Shown: positions 8,763 through 19,351, counted from the first letter of the stretch. The stretch: 64,000 nt of DNA from Arhodomonas sp051195215 (GCF_051195215.1 NZ_JBNAZM010000003.1:124001-188000), one strand, 5' to 3'. The notes: generated by a model from the letters alone, not told the origin. Translations and numbers: made by a program.

Positions 8763-9272
8763 TCACATATCCGCGAGCTCGGCGAGCACCGGGGCCAGCT
8801 CGCCCTCGTGAACCTGGCGGGGAAAGACATGGCGAATCATGCCCTCGCGGTCGATCACCACGGTGTAAGGCAGGGTGCCGGCCTCGTTGCCGTAGCGCGC
8901 CTGCACTTCCCTGCCGGTCGTGAACCCGAGCAGGGTCGGATACTCCAGGGGCTGCTCCTCGATGAACGCCATCACCGGCTCGCGCCGGTCCACGGCGACC
9001 CCGACGAACTGCACGCCACGGTCACCGAAGCGCGCCTGTAGCTCGTTGAACAGCGGGATTTCCTCCCGGCACGGCGGACACCAGCTCGCCCAGAAATTAA
9101 GCACCACGACCCGGCCGTCCCACTCCGTGACCGAACGCGTCTCGCCGTCGAGATCCGGCATGGTGAAAACCGGGCGCCGCTCGCCCTGGCGCTCCTGGTA
9201 CCAGAGCACGCCGCCGACACCAAGCGCGCCGCCGAGAAGCACCAGCAGCGCTGTGTAGACCAGACGCCTCAT
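8763..9272 (-). CDS. TlpA-family membrane-tethered thioredoxin-like protein
   Basis: A 169-residue periplasmic thiol-disulfide protein anchored by one N-terminal helix (residues 3-24). The thioredoxin motif is WASWCPPC, followed by the cis-proline segment GTLPYTVVID. It probably reduces specific disulfides such as apocytochrome c or periplasmic enzymes, with electrons from the neighbouring DsbD. Its ATG shares one base with the dsbD stop (TGATG), so the pair is cotranscribed. The partner substrate is not visible from sequence. Confidence 0.9.
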   Translation of the reverse strand: MRRLVYTALLVLLGGALGVGGVLWYQERQGERRPVFTMPDLDGETRSVTEWDGRVVVLNFWASWCPPCREEIPLFNELQARFGDRGVQFVGVAVDRREPVMAFIEEQPLEYPTLLGFTTGREVQARYGNEAGTLPYTVVIDREGMIRHVFPRQVHEGELAPVLAELADM

Positions 9273-11122
9273 CAGCCGCGCCCTTCGCCCCAGGCCTCAC
9301 GCAGCCGAGCGAGGAATGGGCCCGGCCCGAGAAAGCCCACCACGCGGAGCGAGCGCCGCTCCTCGCCACCAGGGCCGAAAAGCATCACTGCCGGCGGCAG
9401 AAACACGTCCAGCTCACTGAGCAGACGGTGATCGGCCGTGTTCATCTCGGTGACATCCACCCGCAGCAGAACGGCCTCGGCGAGCCGCGCTCGGACTTGC
9501 GGGTCGGCAAACGTCTCCTCGTCGAGCTGCACGCAATACACGCACCAGTCCGCATAGACGTCCACCAGGGCCGGCCGCCCCGCCGATCGCGCGTCGGCGA
9601 GCGCGGCGCGGAGACCATCCAGATCATCGACGGTACGGAACTCCCCGGCGGCGACGGACTGCGCCGTGGCGCCGCCGCCCGCGGCAAGGCGTTCCAGTGG
9701 CCGCCACACGTCACCGCCGCCGGCGGAGGCGCCCACCAGCGACACGGCGCCCCAGATCACCAGCGCCAGCCCACCCGCCTTGCGCAGACGGTGACCGTGC
9801 GCGGCGCCGTGGCCGAGTGCGTCGAGCCCGCCCATGAACACGCCACAGCCGAGCAGCAGCAGCCCCCAGAGCGCCAGTGTCACCGGTGCCGGCACGATCC
9901 GGTCCAGAAAGTAGATGGCCACGCCGAGGAACAGCACGCCGACCACCTGGCGGACAAGATTCATCCACACGCCGGCGCGCGGCAGCCAGCGCCCGGCGGC
10001 CGTGCCGATGACGAGCAGCGGCACACCCATGCCGTTGGCGAGCACGAACAGCGCCACCCCCCCAAGCCAGGCGTCGCCGGTCGTGCTGATGAAAGCCAGT
10101 GCGGCAATCAGCGCCGGCCCCGAGCAAGCGCCGACGATCAGCGCCGAGAGCACACCCATCACGGTCACGCCGATCACCGTGCCCCCGCGCTGGCGGTGGG
10201 AGAGCTCGGTGAGCCGCGTCTGCCATGCGCTCGGCAGCTGCACGTTGAACACGCCGAACATGCCCAGCGCCATCACCACGAACAGCGCGGCGAAGGCGCC
10301 CAGCACCCAGGGGCCCTGCACCTGCGCCTGCACCGCCGCGCCCGAGAGGCCGGCGGCGACGCCGGCCAGGGCATAGGCCACCGCGGTAGACTCGACGTAG
10401 ACCAGCGACAGCCAGAACGCCCGCCAGCCCGTGCGCCGGCTGTCTCCGGCGATCAAGCCGGAGAGGATGGGCACCATGGGATAGAGGCAGGCGGTGAACG
10501 CCAGCACGAGGCCGGCGAGGAAGAAGCCCGTCAGCACCGCCGCCGTGTTGCCGCTGGCAAGCGCGGCCCCGAGACCGCCGCCGACGCCCGCCGCCGCACC
10601 AACCGCAGCGCCGCCGCCCGGGCTCGCGGATACGCTTGCACCGCCGCCACCGGCGAGGCTGACGGTGACCGCCTGCGGCGGATAGCACACGCCGGCCTCG
10701 GCGCAACCCTGGTACTCCACGACCAGGTCCACGGGCCCTCCCCCTTCGAGGTACGCAGAGGCAGAAACGGGCGTCTCGTAGATCTGGACCCGGCCGAAGT
10801 ACGGGTCGTCCTTTTCCTTGCCCGGCGGCGTCTCCACGCGCACGACGGCGTTGTCATCGCCGGAGACGCTGAAACCGACCTTGTCGCGGTAGAGGTAGTA
10901 GCCGTCCTGAACGTCCCAGGTGGCGACCACGCGATCCGGCGCCACGCGTTCGACGGTCAGGGGAAACGCCTGCTCCGGACGGAGCAGATCCGACTCGCCA
11001 CCCACCAGCCCCGAGAGGCCGCCGCTTTGCCCATACACGTTCGCACTCGCGGCGACGAGCACGACGGCGGCGATCAGCCCGGGAACCACCCGCGATATGC
11101 GGGCTAGGCGGCGGCGCAGCAT
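9272..11122 (-). CDS. dsbD: Thiol:disulfide interchange protein DsbD
   Basis: Transfers electrons from cytoplasmic thioredoxin to periplasmic thiol proteins. The 616 residues are laid out as signal/anchor (residues 12-31), an N-terminal immunoglobulin-like domain with GCAEAGVCYPP (redox Cys pair), a long Gly/Ala-rich linker, an eight-helix DsbD core with CLYPMVPILSG and GACSGPALIAAL, and a C-terminal thioredoxin domain with YADWCVYC. All three cysteine pairs are present, so the relay looks functional. It starts 4 bases after the cutA stop and overlaps tlpA. Confidence 0.95.
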   Translation of the reverse strand: MLRRRLARISRVVPGLIAAVVLVAASANVYGQSGGLSGLVGGESDLLRPEQAFPLTVERVAPDRVVATWDVQDGYYLYRDKVGFSVSGDDNAVVRVETPPGKEKDDPYFGRVQIYETPVSASAYLEGGGPVDLVVEYQGCAEAGVCYPPQAVTVSLAGGGGASVSASPGGGAAVGAAAGVGGGLGAALASGNTAAVLTGFFLAGLVLAFTACLYPMVPILSGLIAGDSRRTGWRAFWLSLVYVESTAVAYALAGVAAGLSGAAVQAQVQGPWVLGAFAALFVVMALGMFGVFNVQLPSAWQTRLTELSHRQRGGTVIGVTVMGVLSALIVGACSGPALIAALAFISTTGDAWLGGVALFVLANGMGVPLLVIGTAAGRWLPRAGVWMNLVRQVVGVLFLGVAIYFLDRIVPAPVTLALWGLLLLGCGVFMGGLDALGHGAAHGHRLRKAGGLALVIWGAVSLVGASAGGGDVWRPLERLAAGGGATAQSVAAGEFRTVDDLDGLRAALADARSAGRPALVDVYADWCVYCVQLDEETFADPQVRARLAEAVLLRVDVTEMNTADHRLLSELDVFLPPAVMLFGPGGEERRSLRVVGFLGPGPFLARLREAWGEGRG

Positions 11123-11126
11123 GCGG

Positions 11127-11462
11127 TCACTCCCTGTCGCTCTTGGCGGTCTGCTCGGTCACCCAGTGCAGGTACCCCTCCAGCCCTGCCGCTATGGGGA
11201 CCGCGATAATCTCGGGAAGTTCATCGGGATGCTCGGCGCGAATGGCGGCCTCGAGCTCATCGAAAGCCGCGCGCGTGGTCTTCGCCACCAGCAGGAGCTC
11301 CGGGTCGCGATGGACCTCGCCCTGCCAGCGATAGACCGAGGTCAGCCCCGGAATGATGTTCACACAGGCGGCATGGTGGCCGGCGACCAGGGCTTCGGCA
11401 ATGCGTTCGGCGGTCTCGCGATCGGGGCAGGTGGACAGCGCGACGAGATGCTCTTCGGACAC
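11127..11462 (-). CDS. cutA: Divalent-cation tolerance protein CutA
   Basis: A small trimeric cytoplasmic protein (111 residues) of the PII-like fold. The family segments are LVALSTCPDRETAERIAEAL, AACVNIIPGLTSVYRWQG, ELLLVAKTT and HPDELPEIIAVPI. The role in metal tolerance is known from E. coli, but the molecular function remains unclear. I chose GTG 11460-11462 because GGAGG lies 6 bases before it; a further GTG 21 bases upstream has no comparable site. First gene of the cutA-dsbD-tlpA run and divergent from groESL. Confidence 0.93.
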   Translation of the reverse strand: MSEEHLVALSTCPDRETAERIAEALVAGHHAACVNIIPGLTSVYRWQGEVHRDPELLLVAKTTRAAFDELEAAIRAEHPDELPEIIAVPIAAGLEGYLHWVTEQTAKSDRE

Positions 11463-11566
11463 AGGCGACCTCCGTTTCGGCACGGGTCATATCAAAGGCT
11501 TGAATTATAACACCGCGACCTCCATGCCTCGCGTCAACCGCGCACCATTGGCTGCGCGGGCGGCTA

Positions 11567-11594
11567 TTGACTGCCGTGATGGCGTGACTATCAT
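11567..11594 (+). promoter_or_regulatory. groESL promoter, sigma70-type
   Basis: TTGACT (11567-11572) and TATCAT (11589-11594) with a 16-base spacer form a good vegetative promoter. The -10 abuts the CIRCE element, so repressor binding would block polymerase directly. I do not see a clear sigma32 consensus in the same stretch. Confidence 0.6.
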
Positions 11595-11620
11595 TGGCAC
11601 TCACCAGCGGCGAGTGCTAA
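11594..11620 (+). promoter_or_regulatory. CIRCE operator for HrcA, upstream of groES
   Basis: TTGGCACTC (11594-11602), a 9-base spacer and GAGTGCTAA (11612-11620) match the CIRCE consensus TTAGCACTC-N9-GAGTGCTAA with one mismatch. CIRCE is the binding site of the heat-shock repressor HrcA. Its position overlapping the promoter -10 and 64 bases before groES fits repression of groESL. hrcA itself is not in the window. Confidence 0.9.
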
Positions 11621-11683
11621 CAACCGCCGTCTCGGGAATCATCAGGTGTCACCGACTGGAACACTGTTAAGGAGTACGACCCG

Positions 11684-11974
11684 ATGAACCTTCGTCCTCT
11701 GCACGATCGAGTAGTCGTCAAACGCCAGGAGGAAGAGCGCACTTCCCCCGGCGGCATCGTCATCCCCGACTCCGCGGCCGAGAAGCCGATCCGCGGCGAA
11801 GTCGTGGCCGTGGGCTCCGGCAAGCGTCTCGACAACGGCGAGGTCCGCCCGCTCGACATCAAGGTCGGCGACAAAGTGCTGTTCGGCAAGTTCGCCGGCA
11901 CCGAGGTGAAGATCGATGACGAGGACGTTCTCGTGATGCGCGAGGACGACGTCATGGCCGTCATCGAAGGCTGA
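11684..11974 (+). CDS. groES: Co-chaperonin GroES
   Basis: The 96-residue Hsp10 subunit caps the GroEL ring during ATP-driven folding. It begins MNLRPLHDRVVVKRQEEE and carries the mobile loop SPGGIVIPDSAAEKP and the end EDDVMAVIEG. Standard length, ATG start with AAGGAG upstream. Followed by groEL after 56 bases and controlled by the CIRCE/promoter region upstream. Confidence 0.98.
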   Translation: MNLRPLHDRVVVKRQEEERTSPGGIVIPDSAAEKPIRGEVVAVGSGKRLDNGEVRPLDIKVGDKVLFGKFAGTEVKIDDEDVLVMREDDVMAVIEG

Positions 11975-12030
11975 GCCGAGGAACACGGTTTTTTCCACTT
12001 CGGATACCGGATTACAGAGGTAACAAGACA

Positions 12031-13683
<1,653 letters not shown>

Positions 13684-13714
13684 GCCCCGCCCGGCTCGAC
13701 ACCCGAGTCGCTCG

Positions 13715-13742
13715 AAAAGCCCCGCCTCGTGCGGGGCTTTTT
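13715..13742 (+). terminator. Rho-independent terminator of groESL
   Basis: AAAGCCCCGC, a CTCGT loop and GCGGGGCTTT form a perfect 10-bp stem running into a T tract, 31 bases after the groEL stop. Confidence 0.9.
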
Positions 13743-13818
13743 CGTGTACCGCACACGGGACGACGAAAACGACCCGCAATCGACGCACGACGAGCTGCGG
13801 CCGTGGCAGACTGCGCCG

Positions 13819-14481
13819 ATGGAACGACTGATCGAGCACGAATGGAATCTGGCGCCGGCCGCCGCGCGTGCGTTGCAATCCGAACTCGCCGCGCGGGTCC
13901 GCCTCGAACCGGCACCGCCGGATATCGCCACAATCGCAGGCGTCGACACGGGATTCGAGGACGGGGGCGCCACCGCGCGCGCCGCCGTGGTGCTCATGAA
14001 CTGGCCGGCGCTGACGGTAGTCGAGCACCACATTGCCCGCGAACCCACACGCATGCCCTACGTGCCGGGACTGCTGTCGTTCCGGGAGCTGCCCGTGGTG
14101 CTCAGTGCCCTGGAATCGCTGACCACGGAGCCCGATCTCGTGCTCTGCGACGGCCAGGGCATCGCCCACCCTCGCCGCCTGGGCATCGCTGCCCATTTGG
14201 GGGTGATCACGGGGCTCGCCACCATCGGCGTGGGCAAATCACGGCTCGTCGGCGAGCACGATATGCCGGGGGAGGAAAAAGGCGCCCGGGTACCGCTATT
14301 TCATGAAGGAGAACGTATCGGCACGGTACTACGCAGTCGCACCCGCGTACGGCCACTGTACGTTTCCCCGGGCAACCGGCTGGACGTAGCGAACGCTGCG
14401 GACTGGGTGCTCGCCTGTTGCACGCGCTACCGCCTGCCCGAGCCCATTCGCGCAGCCGACCGCCTGGCCTCCAATCGCTAG
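13819..14481 (+). CDS. nfi: Endonuclease V (deoxyinosine-specific)
   Basis: Nicks DNA one base 3' of deoxyinosine, starting repair of deaminated adenine. The 220 residues show the family order: IAGVDTGFEDG with the first catalytic aspartate, VPGLLSFRELP, LVLCDGQGIAHPRRLGIA with the second, GVITGLATIGVGKS, and VSPGNRLDVANAADWVLAC. The open frame extends further upstream through the groEL terminator, so I start at ATG 13819, which gives the normal length. Monocistronic by position. Confidence 0.92.
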   Translation: MERLIEHEWNLAPAAARALQSELAARVRLEPAPPDIATIAGVDTGFEDGGATARAAVVLMNWPALTVVEHHIAREPTRMPYVPGLLSFRELPVVLSALESLTTEPDLVLCDGQGIAHPRRLGIAAHLGVITGLATIGVGKSRLVGEHDMPGEEKGARVPLFHEGERIGTVLRSRTRVRPLYVSPGNRLDVANAADWVLACCTRYRLPEPIRAADRLASNR

Positions 14482-14581
14482 TGCCCCGTATCCGGACTTC
14501 GCTGCATGTCCGAGCGCCCCGGCGAAACCGGGACGCCCCCTTCGCACGCGTCGTGGCGGCGCTCGATGCGGCCCCAGCGGC

Positions 14582-16051
14582 CTAAAGCATGGCCAGCGCC
14601 GCCACCGCAAGGATCGCCGCACCGCCAACACCTGCCACGATGTAGACAAGGCGCCGGACTTCGGCAAGCTCACGGGAGATCCGCTCACGTACCTGGTTGT
14701 CCACGGCCTCGGTCTGCGCGGCAGCGCGCTCCTCGGCCGCTTTCTCGCCGGCACGGCTCGCCGCCGCAGTGAGCTCCTCTACCAGTGCCTCACGCAACGG
14801 GCCACGCAACGCCCCCGTGAGCCGTTCCTGAAGCGGCGGCAGGGCGCGCTCGAGGAACTGCGGCAACACCTGGGCGGTAAACGCTTCGCTGCGCATCCAC
14901 TCCTGGATCTGGCGCTCGATCGCCGGGGCGGCCTCATCGAGAATGCGCTGGGCCGCCTCGGGACCGATGTCGCCGACGACCCGCGCAGTCGTCTCGCGAG
15001 CCAGACGTTCGGCGAGCGCCTCGGTATCCAGACTGTCCGCCGCGCTCGCGGCGTCCGGGATTTGCGGGGCACTCTCCCGGGCCACCTCGGCGGCGATCTC
15101 CCGAGCGGTCTCACGCGCGGCGTCGCGGGCAGCTTCGCGAGCGCCCGCTTCCGCTTGTTCCACCACGGGCGTCACCAGCGCACGCACCCGTGCCTCGAGC
15201 TCGGCGTCCAGCCGGTCGCCAACCGCGTCCCTGGCAACCCGGGCCGCGATCTCTTCGGCCTCACGCCGCCAGACGCCGCCGTCCACCGCCGGCTCCGGCG
15301 CACTCGCCGCCGCCGGCTCATATGGCTCAGGCGAAGGCGACGGAGCGGGGGCCGCTTCCACCTCGGCAGCCCCGGACATGGCGGGTTCCGGTTCGACGGG
15401 CCCTGCCGTCGGAGCGGGAACCGGCCCAGGTGTCGAAGGCTGGGCCGCAGGCGGCGGCTCAAACGCGGGTAGCTCGGCCGGTTCGTCGGCGGGCGGCACG
15501 GCTACGGCGACCGGCTCCCGCTCAGGTTCCGGTTCCCACGCCACCGGCTCGAAGTCGATCTCGGGCTCGGGCGGCAATTCAGGCTCAGGAGCGGATTCGG
15601 GTTTCGGTTCGGGTTCGGGAGCGGGTTCGACCTCGGGCCCGGGTTCCGGCTCCGGCGCCGGCATATTCGCAGCATAGTGCTCGCGCACGGCAGTGAGCAC
15701 CCGCCCCAGACTGTCCTCCCCGCTCGGTTTGATCAGGAAATCCACCACCCCGAGCTCATGGCCCCGCTCCCGATCCTCCGGCGTGTCCTGGGAGGTGTAC
15801 ATGACCACCGGCAGATCGGCGGTGTGCGGCTGCTCGCGAAGCTGCCGCGTCGCCTCGAAGCCGTCCATGTCCGGCATCATGTAGTCCATGAAGACGACGT
15901 CGGGCCGGTTGTCGCGCACGTAGGCAAGCGCTTCACCGCCGGTGCCCACCACGTCCACCTCGACGTCACGCCGGCGCAGCAGCTTGCTCAGCGCAATGCG
16001 CGCGAGCCGCGAATCGTCGACGACGAGGGCCTTGCTGATATTGTCATTCAT
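14582..16051 (-). CDS. Membrane-anchored response regulator with acidic Pro/Glu linker and coiled coil
   Basis: A 489-residue protein with an intact receiver domain at about residues 8-120: VVDDSRLARIAL, the phospho-acceptor Asp in VVFMDYMMPDMDG, and IKPSG with the conserved Lys. Then come a Pro/Glu-rich low-complexity linker (about 130-255), an Ala/Glu/Arg-rich stretch likely to form coiled coils (about 270-450), and one C-terminal membrane helix (VYIVAGVGGAAILAVAALAM). No DNA-binding or enzymatic output domain is seen. The layout suggests a phospho-regulated scaffold tethered to the inner membrane, perhaps for motility, polarity or pilus functions; this is inference. No histidine kinase is adjacent. 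Confidence 0.8.
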   Translation of the reverse strand: MNDNISKALVVDDSRLARIALSKLLRRRDVEVDVVGTGGEALAYVRDNRPDVVFMDYMMPDMDGFEATRQLREQPHTADLPVVMYTSQDTPEDRERGHELGVVDFLIKPSGEDSLGRVLTAVREHYAANMPAPEPEPGPEVEPAPEPEPKPESAPEPELPPEPEIDFEPVAWEPEPEREPVAVAVPPADEPAELPAFEPPPAAQPSTPGPVPAPTAGPVEPEPAMSGAAEVEAAPAPSPSPEPYEPAAASAPEPAVDGGVWRREAEEIAARVARDAVGDRLDAELEARVRALVTPVVEQAEAGAREAARDAARETAREIAAEVARESAPQIPDAASAADSLDTEALAERLARETTARVVGDIGPEAAQRILDEAAPAIERQIQEWMRSEAFTAQVLPQFLERALPPLQERLTGALRGPLREALVEELTAAASRAGEKAAEERAAAQTEAVDNQVRERISRELAEVRRLVYIVAGVGGAAILAVAALAML

Positions 16052-16301
16052 TCTCGGGCTCCCTGGCTCGTGCCCTGAGTGCCAGTCACGCGTTGCGGGC
16101 GCCGGACGCCTGGGCCCCCCTCAGGCCGCCGTCATCGGCGTCGACGCCATGGCCGCCCCTTTATTAGCAGAGCAGCCAGCCGCCCGACCACCCTCACGCA
16201 TCGGTAACGCGGAGTCTCGCACAGAATTCGCCTCATTGACGTGACACGCGTGCCAACAACCAGCTGCTATTGTGTAAGTGAGCGCTCCCGGGGATATACA
16301 A

Positions 16302-16634
16302 ATGGGCAAGTTCGACTTCGACGAATGGGCACGCCTCGCCCGCACCGAGCCCGACACCTTCGAGCGGCGTCGACGGGCCGAAGTGGAAGCCTTCATCAGC
16401 GCCCAAACCGGGGCCCGCCGGGAACGCCTGCGCCGCCTGCAGTGGCGCATCGACCGCGAGCGCGAGCGCAGCCCCAACGCCATGGCCGCATGCGTACGCC
16501 TGTCGAACATGATGTGGGATCGCTTCGCCGGCCCGGGCGGGCTCGCCGAGCACCTGCGCGCCGTCGCCGATGACGAGCCGCTGCCGCTGCCGCGGCCACG
16601 CAAGGCACGCATCCTGCGCTTTCCACCACGCTGA
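16302..16634 (+). CDS. DUF3135-type small protein
   Basis: A 110-residue, very basic cytoplasmic protein beginning MGKFDFDEWARLARTEPDTF, a start typical of the DUF3135 family of Gammaproteobacteria. The middle (RLRRLQWRIDRERERSPNAM) is helical and arginine-rich, and the C-terminus is proline/arginine-rich. Function unknown. I use ATG 16302 (GGGGATA upstream) rather than an in-frame start 24 bases before it. The 250 bases between it and the response regulator show no gene. Confidence 0.75.
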   Translation: MGKFDFDEWARLARTEPDTFERRRRAEVEAFISAQTGARRERLRRLQWRIDRERERSPNAMAACVRLSNMMWDRFAGPGGLAEHLRAVADDEPLPLPRPRKARILRFPPR

Positions 16635-16660
16635 CCGGCCCGTTGCGGCGGCAGTCGCGC

Positions 16661-16696
16661 ATAAAGAAAGGGCCGGATCGCTTGGCGATCCGGCCC
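16661..16696 (-). terminator. Terminator of the Sel1-repeat gene (possibly bidirectional)
   Basis: GGGCCGGATCGC and GCGATCCGGCCC pair perfectly over 12 bp around a 3-base loop. On the minus strand the stem is followed by TTTCTTTAT, so it ends transcription from the gene at 16741-17145. On the plus strand the tail is only weakly T-rich. Confidence 0.8.
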
Positions 16697-16740
16697 TGAT
16701 AAATGGCAGCCGGCGGCACCCGTCAGGGAAAGCCCCTCCC

Positions 16741-17145
16741 CTAACGCTCCGCCGCCTCGCGGTCTCCGCTACGCCCATCGAGCCAACGGCGGCTTTCGGC
16801 GCTGCCCCCCAGCGCCGCCCGGTAGAACCAGCGTACCGCCGTCTGCTCGTCGGGCGAGGTGCCGCGGCCTTCCGCGAACATCACCCCCAGATTGTGTTGC
16901 GCGGCGACGTGTCCCTGCCGCGCGGCTGCCTCGAACCACCGCAGCGACAGTGCGTCATCGCGACGCACGCCCTGGCCGGTGGCGTACAGGAACGCAAGGG
17001 CATGCTGAGCCTCGGCGAGCCCACGGAGCGCGGCACGACGGTATTGGCGAGCGGCCTCTACCAGGTCCACCGTGCAACCGTCCCCCGTTTCGAGGCGTCG
17101 GCCACACAGATAATCGTTCCACGCTCGTTCAAGCTGCGAGACCAT
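16741..17145 (-). CDS. Sel1-like repeat protein
   Basis: A 134-residue protein made of tandem Sel1/TPR-like helical repeats. AARQYRRAALRGLAEAQHAL, SLRWFEAAARQGHVAAQHNL and AVRWFYRAALGGSAESRRWL each fit the A-x4-W/Y-x2-AA-x-G pattern at about 36-residue spacing. Such repeats are protein-binding scaffolds. No signal peptide is seen. ATG 17143-17145 with AAGGGC upstream is preferred to a TTG 51 bases further out. Partner unknown. Confidence 0.8.
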   Translation of the reverse strand: MVSQLERAWNDYLCGRRLETGDGCTVDLVEAARQYRRAALRGLAEAQHALAFLYATGQGVRRDDALSLRWFEAAARQGHVAAQHNLGVMFAEGRGTSPDEQTAVRWFYRAALGGSAESRRWLDGRSGDREAAER

Positions 17146-17525
17146 TGCCCTTAAAACCCCCTCATGGATTCCGGTCTGCGTTCGCGCCCTGTTCAATGCA
17201 TGGTGCGTGCCAGATTAGGACTTGTCGTCGATCGACGACGTAAGACGAGGATTACACGGGGCTCCAAAGGCTCACAGTGATGCACACACGCAACCACTGT
17301 GTGGTTTTCCTGTGACACGGAAGGGCACCCGGGCACGTGGAGCTGCCGCGCCGCGACACCCGTCCCCCTTGCAGCAGCGGTGACCATGGACGACCATGCT
17401 GCCTGGTCCGAAGCCGCGAGCACCGAGCCACGCGCCATGCACCGACCGACGCATTGCCTGGACGCCGCCTGCGGCTTCCCGCCAGCCGTACACCTTGACA
17501 TCCCCAGCGCCATTGCGGTGGCACG
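17146..17525. other. Gene-free divergent intergenic region
   Basis: About 380 bases between the Sel1 gene and ampG. A perfect 16-bp palindrome GTCGTCGATCGACGAC lies at 17224-17239, close upstream of the Sel1 gene, and could be an operator. No convincing coding frame or RNA gene is seen in the rest. Confidence 0.4.
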
Positions 17526-18932
17526 GTGACCGAGCGCGCGAACACCCGCGAACCCGAGCAGGGACGGCATTGGCGCGAAGCGCTCACGATCTACACCCGG
17601 CGGCCGGTGGTCACCATGCTCTTTCTGGGCTTCTCCGCCGGCCTGCCCTTCATGCTGGTCTTCTCCACGCTCACCGCCTGGCTCACCGAGGCGGGAGTGA
17701 CACGCACCGCCATCGGATTCTTCAGCTGGATCGGGATTACGTACTCGATAAAGATCCTGTGGGCACCGGTGGTGGACCGGGTACCGCTGCCCGGCCTCAC
17801 GACACGCCTCGGCCGCCGGCGCGGCTGGATGCTCGCCGGCCAGCTCGGCATCGCCACCGGCCTCGCCACCATGGCCGTGACCGACCCGACAGAAGCGCTC
17901 ACTACCATGGCCCTGCTGGGGCTGCTCGTGGCTTTCTCCTCGGCAACCCAGGACATCGCCATCGACGCCTTCCGCATCGAATCCGCGCCGGCCACCGACC
18001 AGGGCGCCATGGCGGCCACTTACCAGCTCGGCTACCGAACCGCGATCATCGTCTCCTACGCCGGCGCGCTCTACCTGGCCGCCGGGGTCGGCTGGCAGGT
18101 GACCTATTTGGTGATGGCATGCCTGACCGGCGTCGGCATGGTCACAGTATTGCTGAGCGTGGAGCCGGCACACCGGGTGAGCGTGACGAGCGCCGAGGAA
18201 CGCGCCGTGGAGGCGTACAGCCGCCGCCACGCCTGGTTGCCCCGGCCGCTGGCACACATGAGCGCGCACGTCGCCGGCGCCGTGGTCGCGCCGCTCGGGG
18301 ATTTCCTGCGCCGATTCGGCCCCGCAGCCATCGGCATTCTCGCGCTGGTGGGCGTGTTCCGGATAACCGACCTCGCCATGGCGAGCATGGCCAACCCGCT
18401 CTACCTCGACCTCGGATTCAGCAAAGAACAGATCAGCGCGGTCAGCGGCCTCTACGGGACGGTCATGACCATGCTCGGCGCCATCGGCGGGGGCGTGACG
18501 GTGCGCCGATACGGGCTGCTCACCCCCCTGCTCGCCGGCGCAGTCCTGGCGGCAGTGACCAACCTGCTCTTCGCCCTGCTCGCAGTCAGCGGCGACAACG
18601 TCATGCTGTTCACGGCCATCATCGGCGCCGAGAACCTCGCCAGCGGTCTCGCCGGCACGGCGTTCATCGCGTGGATGTCGAGCCTTACCTCGGAGCAGTA
18701 CACGGCCACGCAGTATGCGCTGTTCAGCTCGCTGATGACCCTGCCCGGCAAGTTCCTGAGCGGCTGGGGCGGCATACTGGTGGACGCCCGCGGCTATCCG
18801 GCCTTCTTCCTGGTGACCGCAGCGCTTGGCCTGCCGGCCATTGCGCTCATACTCTGGCTCATGCGCCGCCGCCCGCCGGCGGACGCAACTGAGCGAGAAC
18901 AACAACTGCACACTAGGGAGCCGACCCCATGA
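17526..18932 (+). CDS. AmpG-like MFS transporter
   Basis: A 468-residue inner-membrane protein with about 12-14 hydrophobic segments. FLGFSAGLPFMLVFSTLTAWL near the start, KILWAPVVDRVPLP and SATQDIAIDAFRIE are characteristic of the AmpG group. AmpG imports anhydromuropeptides for cell-wall recycling; that exact cargo is inferred from family resemblance. The start is GTG 17526 with only a weak ribosome site. The stop overlaps the next gene by 4 bases (ATGA). Confidence 0.85.
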   Translation: MTERANTREPEQGRHWREALTIYTRRPVVTMLFLGFSAGLPFMLVFSTLTAWLTEAGVTRTAIGFFSWIGITYSIKILWAPVVDRVPLPGLTTRLGRRRGWMLAGQLGIATGLATMAVTDPTEALTTMALLGLLVAFSSATQDIAIDAFRIESAPATDQGAMAATYQLGYRTAIIVSYAGALYLAAGVGWQVTYLVMACLTGVGMVTVLLSVEPAHRVSVTSAEERAVEAYSRRHAWLPRPLAHMSAHVAGAVVAPLGDFLRRFGPAAIGILALVGVFRITDLAMASMANPLYLDLGFSKEQISAVSGLYGTVMTMLGAIGGGVTVRRYGLLTPLLAGAVLAAVTNLLFALLAVSGDNVMLFTAIIGAENLASGLAGTAFIAWMSSLTSEQYTATQYALFSSLMTLPGKFLSGWGGILVDARGYPAFFLVTAALGLPAIALILWLMRRRPPADATEREQQLHTREPTP

Positions 18933-19309
18933 GCACCGTCCCTCAAGATTCCGGAGAAATCGTCCGCCGCCTGGCGGCGCCCCTGGCCGAAGGTCGGGTA
19001 TGGGTCAAACTGGTCGCCGTACTGCTCATCGCAAACGGTGTCCTCACCGCACTGTCCATCGTCGGTTTGCTGATCGCGTGGCTGCCGATCTGGATGGGCG
19101 TGGTGCTGTTTCAGAGCAGCAACGCCATTGACGAAGCCCATGCCGGCGGCGACGAGGCCGCGATGATCCGCGCGCAGCAGCGCCTGCGCACGTTCTTCAC
19201 CATCAGCGGCGTGATGGTTCTGGTGCTGCTGGCGCTGTGGCTACTCGCCATGGTGTTCGGCTTCGGCGGGATGATGATCGGCGGCGGCATGGGCATGCAC
19301 GGATTCTGA
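18929..19309 (+). CDS. Small membrane protein, DUF5362-like
   Basis: 126 residues with two hydrophobic regions, LVAVLLIANGVLTALSIVGLL (about 28-48) running into a second helix LPIWMGVVLF, and VMVLVLLALWLLAMVFGFG (about 95-113). A Gly/Met-rich C-terminus (GGMMIGGGMGMHGF) follows. The order WLPIWMGVVLFQSSNAI resembles the DUF5362 family as I recall it. Translationally coupled to the AmpG-like transporter, so possibly an accessory of it. Function unknown. Confidence 0.7.
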   Translation: MSTVPQDSGEIVRRLAAPLAEGRVWVKLVAVLLIANGVLTALSIVGLLIAWLPIWMGVVLFQSSNAIDEAHAGGDEAAMIRAQQRLRTFFTISGVMVLVLLALWLLAMVFGFGGMMIGGGMGMHGF

Positions 19310-19322
19310 CACCGGGTATCCA

Positions 19323-19351
19323 GCGGGCCGGCCCCGTGGCGACCGGCCCGC
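19323..19351 (+). terminator. GC-rich hairpin after the ampG operon
   Basis: GCGGGCCGG and CCGGCCCGC pair over 9 bp around an 11-base loop, 14 bases after the stop at 19309. There is no T tract, so it may be a weak or Rho-assisted terminator. Confidence 0.35.
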
